From NCBI GenBank assembly GCA_937944065.1, contig CALDZS010000087.1, forward strand, positions 1 through 5,287: DNA of 5,287 bases, in the 5' to 3' direction. Of the stretch, positions 1 through 4,210 are shown in pieces; position 1 is the first letter of the stretch; each line of letters opens with the position of its first letter. The position numbers and the translations under genes are program-made. This DNA is from an uncultured Amylibacter sp. (GTDB lineage: Bacteria > Pseudomonadota > Alphaproteobacteria > Rhodobacterales > Rhodobacteraceae). The notes below the pieces were generated by a model, which did no database searches, had not been told where the DNA came from, and saw nothing but the letters and a program-made list of their open reading frames with translations.

Positions 1-513
1 GAACATCAATCCATGCGGACCAAAAACCGCCGACCATTGGTCCACACCCGTACCAACCCAAGCATAAGACAATAGGCCCCACGGAAAACCTGTGAAAATG
101 AACGATCGTAGATATTCAGAAATGCACCAAAGCGCCACCAAAATCAGGTAATCTCGCCGCCCGCCTGTGCCGATCAGTTTGGTCAAACCAAATGGGATGG
201 CCCAAAATAGTGCCGCTCCACCAGCCATAAAAGTCAGCCCAAATGGGGCAATCCAGCCGAATATTTCAGGCTCTACAAAGAACGGCTCTACTATCCAATG
301 TAAGGTGACGGCGAAGTATCCCAACCCCGCCCACCAGCCAACGCCAAAGCTTGACCATAGGGTGTCGCGGTTAATCGCAATCCACACCAAAAACGGCGTG
401 CATAAGAACGACAGATAGATCAGCGAAAACGGAACTTGGGTAAGCCCCAATAACGCGCCAAGGACAGCCAAACCAATACGTGCACCCCAAATGGAACCAG
501 CGGGTTTGGCCAT
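1..513 (-). CDS. lnt: Apolipoprotein N-acyltransferase Lnt, N-terminal 171 residues (cut by window edge)
   Basis: Lnt is an inner-membrane enzyme that transfers an acyl chain from phospholipid to the N-terminal cysteine amine of apolipoproteins, the last step of lipoprotein maturation. The reading frame is open from ATG at 513-511 to base 1. The protein is very hydrophobic, with membrane segments around residues 12-30, 32-47, 55-72, 88-108 and 120-131. Family-like motifs include GVGWWAGLGYF (57-67), HWI (72-74), W-C-I-SEYLR (129-136) and TGFPWGLLSYAWV (141-153). Known Lnt proteins are about 500 residues, so the nitrilase-like catalytic domain with its Glu-Lys-Cys triad lies outside the window. 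The start lies 11 bases after the corC stop. A modest Shine-Dalgarno (GGCAGG, 519-524) sits 5 bases upstream, next to that stop, which suggests coupled translation. It is the last visible gene of the phoH-ybeY-corC-lnt operon. Confidence 0.93.
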   Translation of the reverse strand, partial: MAKPAGSIWGARIGLAVLGALLGLTQVPFSLIYLSFLCTPFLVWIAINRDTLWSSFGVGWWAGLGYFAVTLHWIVEPFFVEPEIFGWIAPFGLTFMAGGAALFWAIPFGLTKLIGTGGRRDYLILVALWCISEYLRSFIFTGFPWGLLSYAWVGTGVDQWSAVFGPHGLMF

Positions 514-524
514 TTCAACCTGCC

Positions 525-1388
525 TTATGGTTTTGCACTGGACGGTGAAACACGCAGAGTTTTCAGTCGACGCGGATCAGCATCAACAACCTCGAATTCA
601 AACCCAGACGGATGCGAAATTACTTCACCTCTTGCAGGGACGCGCCCAGTCATCATAAACGCCAACCCGCCGATCGTATCGATCTCTTCGTCATCCGTAT
701 CGCTAAGCAAATCAACCCCGATAACCTTTTCGAATTCTTCGAGAGATGCACGCGCTTGCACCAGATAAACACCCGGCTTTTCTTCTTCCCAGGACGCATC
801 TTCAAGCGCGTCATGTTCATCAGCAATCTCGCCCACAACTTGTTCTACCAAATCTTCGATAGTGACCAAACCGTCAACGCCGCCATATTCATCAATGACC
901 AACGCCATGTGCAATCGATCTGTCTGCATTTTTTGCAGCAAAACGCCCAGTGGCATCGAGGGGGGGGCGAATATCAAAGGGCGCACCAACGCATCAAGTT
1001 TAAACTTGGTTTTTTGTCCGTTGAACCCATGCTTCAACGCCACATCTTTTAGATGGATCATCCCGATTGGTTCGTCCAGCGTATCCGCATACACAGGCAG
1101 GCGCGAATGGCCGCTTTCGCGGAAGACGTCAATCAACTCTGGTAAGGTTAGATCGTTAGAAACCGATATAATATCTGCACGGGGCATCGCCACGTCAATC
1201 ACACGCATTTTGTGCAGGTTACCCAATCCACCCGCAGGAATTTGGACCGTATCCTCGGCCTCGGTTAACGGGCCTGAAATATTAGGTTTGATTTTGCTAA
1301 ACATCCGCCCAAAAAGGGACTTTGCTTTTGTTTCGTCATGCTGCGCGCCTGGCGCTGCACTCGAAGATCCGTCTATTGTGTCGCCCAT
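525..1388 (-). CDS. corC: CorC/YbeX/HlyC-family CBS-domain protein
   Basis: This 287-residue protein belongs to the CorC/YbeX family. CorC was described as an accessory to CorA magnesium/cobalt efflux, and YbeX is linked genetically to ribosome metabolism with YbeY; which role applies here is not visible. A charged N-terminal stretch (1-60) without a membrane segment leads into a CBS pair. CBS1 is about 66-125 (MRVIDVAMPRADI, then SGHSRLPVY, then GMIHLKDV) and CBS2 about 133-190 (MALVIDEYGGVDGLVTIEDL at 161-180). A CorC_HlyC transporter-associated domain follows at about 205-283. The absence of a DUF21 membrane domain marks the short soluble CorC type. The ATG at 1388-1386 has AGGAG only 2 bases upstream, which is tight; the slightly earlier GGA of GGATAGGAG may be used instead. 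It begins 28 bases after the ybeY stop and ends with TAA 11 bases before lnt. Residues 142-143 are read from a run of eight C. Confidence 0.95.
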   Translation of the reverse strand: MGDTIDGSSSAAPGAQHDETKAKSLFGRMFSKIKPNISGPLTEAEDTVQIPAGGLGNLHKMRVIDVAMPRADIISVSNDLTLPELIDVFRESGHSRLPVYADTLDEPIGMIHLKDVALKHGFNGQKTKFKLDALVRPLIFAPPSMPLGVLLQKMQTDRLHMALVIDEYGGVDGLVTIEDLVEQVVGEIADEHDALEDASWEEEKPGVYLVQARASLEEFEKVIGVDLLSDTDDEEIDTIGGLAFMMTGRVPARGEVISHPSGFEFEVVDADPRRLKTLRVSPSSAKP

Positions 1389-1416
1389 GGCTCCTATCCA
1401 AAAATCACGCCGTAAA

Positions 1417-1917
1417 TCAGTCTATTTCTTTATATGGGTCATCTACCCCCAAAGATGCAAGTATCTGCGTCTCTGTTCGTTCCATATCGGCGGCATCTGT
1501 GTCGTTTTGATGATCATATCCTATCAAATGCAGACATCCGTGTACCAAAAGATGGGTTATGTGATCATCAAATGATCGGCCAAGGGCCTCTGCCTCTGAT
1601 CGACACGTTTCGTATCCTAAAGCGATATCGCCCACCATGTCGTCAAATCCGTCAGGATTTGGCAATTTACCAGCTGTCTTGGGCATCAGATCAAAAGCGG
1701 GCCACGACAAGACATTCGTCGCACGATCTTTATCTCGAAAATCGCGATTAAGCTTTCGCATTCCAGCATCGTCGGTTGCCAGTAAACTGATCTGCCAATC
1801 CGCTTTGGATATAGCGAACCGATCGTATACAGCAGTTAATGCAGTGTCGGCCAACCTCAAAATGTGAGCCTGCGTCCACGCACCCGCTTCGACACGCAGA
1901 TCAATATAGTCAGTCAT
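1417..1917 (-). CDS. ybeY: Endoribonuclease YbeY (rRNA maturation factor)
   Basis: YbeY is a single-domain zinc-dependent endoribonuclease needed for 16S rRNA 3'-end maturation and ribosome quality control. The 166-residue product has the family signature HGCLHLIGYDH at 126-136, in which H126, H130 and H136 are the expected zinc ligands. It also has LNRDFRDKDRATNVLSWP (56-73), which holds the conserved Arg (R61) near the active site. Length is normal for the family. The frame is open further upstream, to 2076, but that extension is out-of-frame phoH sequence. ATG at 1917 gives the typical start MTDYIDLRVEAGAW. An ATG seven codons upstream (1938) is possible but lacks a Shine-Dalgarno. The chosen start overlaps the phoH 3' end by 8 bases (ATGACTGA). 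No purine-rich ribosome binding site precedes it, so translational coupling to phoH is likely. Confidence 0.96.
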   Translation of the reverse strand: MTDYIDLRVEAGAWTQAHILRLADTALTAVYDRFAISKADWQISLLATDDAGMRKLNRDFRDKDRATNVLSWPAFDLMPKTAGKLPNPDGFDDMVGDIALGYETCRSEAEALGRSFDDHITHLLVHGCLHLIGYDHQNDTDAADMERTETQILASLGVDDPYKEID

Positions 1918-2932
1918 CGCGTTTGGAGTGCTTATCATATGCCATAATAATTTTCGACACCATCGGATGCCTGACCACATCTGCAGCCTTAAAGCGCGCG
2001 AAACCGATGCCGTCGACGTGGCGCAAAATTCGTTCCGCCTCGACCAGTCCCGATTTGGTCCCGCGCGGTAAATCAATCTGCGTCATATCACCTGTGATCG
2101 CCATACGCGATCCCTGCCCCAAACGCGTCAAGAACATTTTCATTTGCATTGTGGTGGCATTTTGCGCTTCGTCTAACACCACAAATGCATTTGAAAACGT
2201 CCGGCCACGCATGAACGCCAGCGGCGCAATTTCAATCTGTTTTTCTTCGATCAGTTTGGTCAACTGTTTTCCCGGCAAAAAATCTTGCAGAGCGTCGTAT
2301 AGCGGCTGCATATAAGGGTCGACTTTTTCTTTCATGTCACCGGGTAAGAAACCCAGACGTTCGCCCGCCTCGACGGCAGGACGTGACAAGATGATTTTAT
2401 CAACCAATCCGTCAATATACATCGACACAGCCACCGCGACAGCCAAATAGGTTTTACCAGTACCTGCAGGACCCAGACCAAAGACCAATTCTTTGTCGAA
2501 TAACTCTTCGACAAACTTGCCTTGATTGAGCGTTCGGGGTTCAACTGTTTTCTTCCGCGTACGGATTTCCATCCCGCCGCCCTTGAACATTTCTATCTGA
2601 TCACCGTCCAACAACTCAGCGTCCGAGGGCATTGGACGCGTACGCAAAATTCCATCAATATCCCCTGTGTTCAAAGGCTTACCTTCCTGCAACCTTTGGT
2701 ACAAAATCTCTACAACCGCCTTCGCATACTCGTTAGAGCTGTGATCAGGGCTGGTGAATAACAGCTCGTTTCCGCGTCGGATGATTTGAACATCCAACGC
2801 ATTCTCCACTTGTGCAAGATTTTGATCAAAAGGTCCGCATAGATCGATTAACAATCGATTATCAGGAAACTCCACAACAACATCGATATCCGAAGCTGGC
2901 TCGATGGGTTGGATTTGGATGTCTGAACTCAA
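1910..2932 (-). CDS. phoH: PhoH/YbeZ family P-loop ATPase
   Basis: PhoH (YbeZ) is a cytoplasmic P-loop ATPase related to the helicase superfamily 1 core. It is tied by partnership and gene order to YbeY and RNA metabolism; its exact substrate is not settled. The 340-residue protein has an N-terminal region of about 115 residues, then Walker A GPAGTGKT (154-161), SRPAVEAGERLGFLPGD (183-199), Walker B VVLDEAQN (251-258), and the motifs TGDMTQIDLP (280-289) and DVVRHPMV (318-325). Length is normal and all nucleotide-binding motifs are intact. The start is TTG at 2932-2930, with GGAG six bases upstream. It is the only start-like codon between the in-frame TAA at 2956-2954 and the body of the protein, other than GTG at codon 20. 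It is the first gene of the operon, and its stop overlaps the ybeY start. Confidence 0.96.
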   Translation of the reverse strand: MSSDIQIQPIEPASDIDVVVEFPDNRLLIDLCGPFDQNLAQVENALDVQIIRRGNELLFTSPDHSSNEYAKAVVEILYQRLQEGKPLNTGDIDGILRTRPMPSDAELLDGDQIEMFKGGGMEIRTRKKTVEPRTLNQGKFVEELFDKELVFGLGPAGTGKTYLAVAVAVSMYIDGLVDKIILSRPAVEAGERLGFLPGDMKEKVDPYMQPLYDALQDFLPGKQLTKLIEEKQIEIAPLAFMRGRTFSNAFVVLDEAQNATTMQMKMFLTRLGQGSRMAITGDMTQIDLPRGTKSGLVEAERILRHVDGIGFARFKAADVVRHPMVSKIIMAYDKHSKRDD

Positions 2933-2942
2933 AGAATACTCC
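2930..2942 (-). promoter_or_regulatory. phoH ribosome binding site and TTG start
   Basis: On the minus strand GGAG (2942-2939) is followed by six bases (TATTCT) and then TTG (2932-2930). This spacing is normal and decides the phoH start, because no ATG or GTG occurs in frame between the upstream TAA (2956-2954) and this point. Confidence 0.7.
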
Positions 2943-2956
2943 GAAGATAGATTTTA

Positions 2957-2984
2957 TTTATGGTGCAACAGGCAGAACAATCAA
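2957..2984 (-). promoter_or_regulatory. Candidate promoter of the phoH-ybeY-corC-lnt operon
   Basis: Read on the minus strand, TTGATT (2984-2979) and CATAAA (2962-2957) are separated by 16 bases. Each matches 4 of 6 bases of the housekeeping sigma factor consensus. The implied leader is only about 18 bases and contains the GGAG of phoH. A promoter is expected here because a strong terminator for the upstream genes lies immediately before it. The assignment is by eye only. Confidence 0.4.
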
Positions 2985-3000
2985 GCAAGCGAAAGTGAAC

Positions 3001-3031
3001 GAAAAAGGCCGCGACGTTTCGGTCGCGGCCT
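3001..3031 (-). terminator. Intrinsic terminator after the lipoprotein gene
   Basis: A perfect stem GGCCGCGAC/GTCGCGGCC (3007-3015 and 3022-3030), extended by an A-T pair at 3006/3031, closes a 6-base loop. On the minus strand it is followed directly by TTTTT (3006-3002). It starts 23 bases after the lipoprotein stop codon. It should end the OmpA-like/lipoprotein transcript and separate it from the phoH operon. The plus strand has no T run after the stem, so it is directional. Confidence 0.92.
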
Positions 3032-3054
3032 GATCTATGATAATTTGTGATCTT

Positions 3055-3366
3055 TTAGATAGGATCAAAGATACCTTGTCCGGCTTTGAAATCACCAGTT
3101 GCGCTGTTTGGCAAGCCAACACCAGAGCAAACAGGTTTTCCGTCTGGACCTAGACGTGCAGACAAATATCCTTCTACACCGTCATCAATAATCCAGTGGT
3201 CACACCCGTGTGGGTCGACCCAAATGCCAGCCTTTAGCTGTTCAAGGTTCTTACTGTCAAAACCACGGTCGACAGTCTTATCTTGCTTGTCACCCCAGAT
3301 ATCGCCTTCACACCCGGTCAAGGCCACCGCTGCAAGTGCTGCAGTAAGTGTTAGTTTGATGTTCAT
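3055..3366 (-). CDS. Small predicted lipoprotein with an IWVDP/DDGVEGY module
   Basis: This 103-residue protein is not one I can name. Residues 1-18 form a lipoprotein signal peptide (MNIKLTLTAALAAV) with lipobox ALTGC, giving Cys19 as the lipidated residue. The mature protein starts C-E-G, without Asp at +2, so outer-membrane sorting is plausible if enterobacterial rules hold. A polar linker (20-47) leads to a 33-residue module at 48-80: IWVDPHGCDHW, DDGVEGY and DGKPVC. It has two cysteines (C55, C80) that could form a disulfide in the periplasm. The same module occurs in the gene just upstream. The tail (81-103) is Gly/Ser-rich without a recognisable domain. ATG at 3366 overlaps the upstream stop (ATGA) and has an excellent GGAGG Shine-Dalgarno six bases away, so it is co-translated with the OmpA-like gene. 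A terminator follows. Its function is unknown; an envelope role is inferred. Confidence 0.88.
   Translation of the reverse strand: MNIKLTLTAALAAVALTGCEGDIWGDKQDKTVDRGFDSKNLEQLKAGIWVDPHGCDHWIIDDGVEGYLSARLGPDGKPVCSGVGLPNSATGDFKAGQGIFDPI
3127..3225 (-). repeat. Copy B of the shared 33-codon module (lipoprotein)
   Basis: Codons 48-80 of the lipoprotein align without gaps to codons 36-68 of the OmpA-like gene. By hand count 67 of 99 bases and 21 of 33 residues are identical. Identity is concentrated in the IWVDPxGCxHW and DDGVEGY blocks and falls to little between them and the final PVC, so this is an old duplication held by selection rather than a recent repeat. Confidence 0.85.
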
Positions 3367-3926
3367 AGCTTGCCTCCATAGTTGTCAGCGACACACTGGA
3401 TTTCAACACGCCGGTTCTGTGACTTGCCTTCATCCGTAGAATTGTCCGCAACAGGTACACGTTCGCCATAGCTGCGTGTTTCAACAGACTGCGCACCAAC
3501 ACCTGCAGCAATATCCGCGACCGCGTTGGCACGACGTTGGCCCAAGTCCAAATTGTATTCATCGCTGCCGTCTGAATCGGTGTGACCAGAGATTAGATAG
3601 CTTGCTGATTGTTGTTCTCTGAAAAAGTCTTCAAGTTTGGCAAGACCATCGTCACTGATGACGGCAGAACCTGTATCAAACAAGTTATCACTGTTCTCAA
3701 CCAGACACACGGAACCACGTTGACATACTGGGATGCCGTCACGTGTTACGTTTGGTGTCATATAACCTTCGACGCCATCGTCAAAAACCCAGTGTTCACA
3801 ACCATCTGGGTCCACCCAGATTGTCGGAACGTATGTATTGGATTGCGCGCCTCGTGCGCTTACTGCTGATGGCAGTAGCACGCTGAGGACAGCGATCACC
3901 GCCACTTTGTTCACTTTTTTTATCAC
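3363..3926 (-). CDS. Secreted OmpA-family peptidoglycan-binding protein without a beta-barrel
   Basis: This 187-residue protein carries a Sec signal peptide (1-24, cleavage probably after AVSA; there is no lipobox). The module at 36-68 (IWVDPDGCEHW, DDGVEGY, DGIPVC) follows, then an OmpA C-terminal domain at about 75-178. In that domain HTDSDGSDEYN (115-125), LGQRRANAV (128-136), SYGERVPV (152-159) and NRRVEI (171-176) are typical. D117 and R132, spaced 15 apart, match the residues that bind diaminopimelate of peptidoglycan in this family. There is no room for a beta-barrel, so a soluble periplasmic, wall-bound protein is expected. The mature chain has four cysteines (43, 68, 74, 178), which allows two disulfides. 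The start is GTG at 3926-3924 with AGGGG seven bases upstream, and it yields a proper KK-containing signal peptide. The stop overlaps the lipoprotein start. The OmpA assignment is sure; the cellular role is inferred. Confidence 0.92.
   Translation of the reverse strand: MIKKVNKVAVIAVLSVLLPSAVSARGAQSNTYVPTIWVDPDGCEHWVFDDGVEGYMTPNVTRDGIPVCQRGSVCLVENSDNLFDTGSAVISDDGLAKLEDFFREQQSASYLISGHTDSDGSDEYNLDLGQRRANAVADIAAGVGAQSVETRSYGERVPVADNSTDEGKSQNRRVEIQCVADNYGGKL
3723..3821 (-). repeat. Copy A of the shared 33-codon module (OmpA-like gene)
   Basis: Codons 36-68 of the OmpA-like gene encode the same module as codons 48-80 of the next gene. It lies directly after the signal peptide and before the OmpA domain. 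Two cysteines at module positions 8 and 33 and the Trp, Asp and Gly residues of the two blocks are kept in both copies. Confidence 0.85.
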
Positions 3927-3989
3927 GTTGTAGCCCCTAGTAAGTAGAACAGTTACGACCTTGTAGCTTGGTAAGCCTAAGATTTCCAG

Positions 3990-4001
3990 TTTGAATTCAA
4001 A
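3990..4001. promoter_or_regulatory. 12-base perfect palindrome near the OmpA-like gene promoter
   Basis: TTTGAATTCAAA is a perfect 12-base palindrome that begins 2 bases downstream of the candidate -10 hexamer at 4008-4003 on the minus strand. It therefore covers the expected transcription start. This position would suit an operator for a dimeric repressor, but AT-rich DNA makes such palindromes fairly common, so function is a guess. Confidence 0.25.
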
Positions 4002-4002
4002 A

Positions 4003-4041
4003 ATTATAACTTTTCTATATGCGTGGCTACTTTAGCGTCAG
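4003..4041 (-). promoter_or_regulatory. Candidate promoter(s) for the OmpA-like/lipoprotein unit
   Basis: On the minus strand a perfect TATAAT (4008-4003) lies about 77 bases before the GTG start but has no convincing -35 hexamer at 16-18 bases. Slightly upstream, CTGACG (4041-4036) and TATAGA (4019-4014) are spaced by 16 bases. Either could start the two-gene transcript. The surrounding DNA is AT-rich, as expected for a promoter region. No start site can be fixed from sequence alone. Confidence 0.4.
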
Positions 4042-4106
4042 TTTCCTGATTTTAAACCCTTAAATTGAGTTTGATGAATTTTTTTTAGATTTATCCAATC
4101 TGTGCG

Positions 4107-4130
4107 GGCGGCTAGTCCCTTCTAGCCGTC
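4107..4130. other. GC-rich hairpin downstream of miaB
   Basis: CGGCTAG (4109-4115) and CTAGCCG (4122-4128) form a 7-base perfect stem with a 6-base loop. A G-T wobble (4108/4129) and a G-C pair (4107/4130) extend it. It stands out in an AT-rich intergenic region, about 80 bases after the miaB stop. No T run follows directly on either strand, so it is not a standard intrinsic terminator. It could be a 3'-end stabiliser or a weak terminator of the miaB transcript, or part of a small RNA. In the minus-strand RNA the loop is AAGGGA. The rest of 3927-4210 has no coding sequence I can support. Confidence 0.45.
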
Positions 4131-4152
4131 GATGAAGCAAACAAAAAGTTCC

Positions 4153-4166
4153 TTAATCTTGATTAA
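4153..4166. promoter_or_regulatory. Palindrome TTAATC-TT-GATTAA in the miaB 3' intergenic region
   Basis: Two perfect 6-base half sites are separated by 2 bases. A further GATTAA occurs at 4194-4199, 33 bases after the first GATTAA, next to the 10-base palindrome CTAAATTTAG (4185-4194). This clustering could be a regulator-binding region, or simply AT-rich 3' sequence. It lies far upstream (about 130 bases) of the candidate promoter of the OmpA-like gene, which weakens an operator role. Confidence 0.2.
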
Positions 4167-4210
4167 AGCACATGAAAAGATAGCCTAAATTTAGATTAAA
4201 ACTCTGCCCA

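Noticed and set aside
167..418. Plus-strand 83-codon open frame at the left end
   Set aside because: It is opposite the lnt coding region, whose minus-strand translation is clearly Lnt-like; the plus frame is a shadow.
862..1575. Long plus-strand open frame of 237 codons opposite corC and ybeY
   Set aside because: It lies antisense to two clearly conserved genes, shows no recognisable family or domain and has no supporting ribosome binding site; it is a by-product of the coding bias of the opposite strand.
1918..2076. N-terminal extension of ybeY by 53 codons
   Set aside because: The extra residues are out-of-frame phoH sequence without similarity to YbeY; the family start fits ATG at 1917.
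1839..2315. Plus-strand open frame of 158 codons opposite phoH and ybeY
   Set aside because: It is antisense to the phoH Walker B region and the ybeY start, and its translation has no recognisable features.
4079..4086. Run of eight T as a plus-strand terminator
   Set aside because: No stable stem precedes it on the plus strand and no plus-strand gene exists to terminate.
4153..4166. CtrA binding site (TTAA-N7-TTAA)
   Set aside because: The spacing between the TTAA elements is 6, not 7, and the site lies behind miaB rather than near a plausible promoter core.
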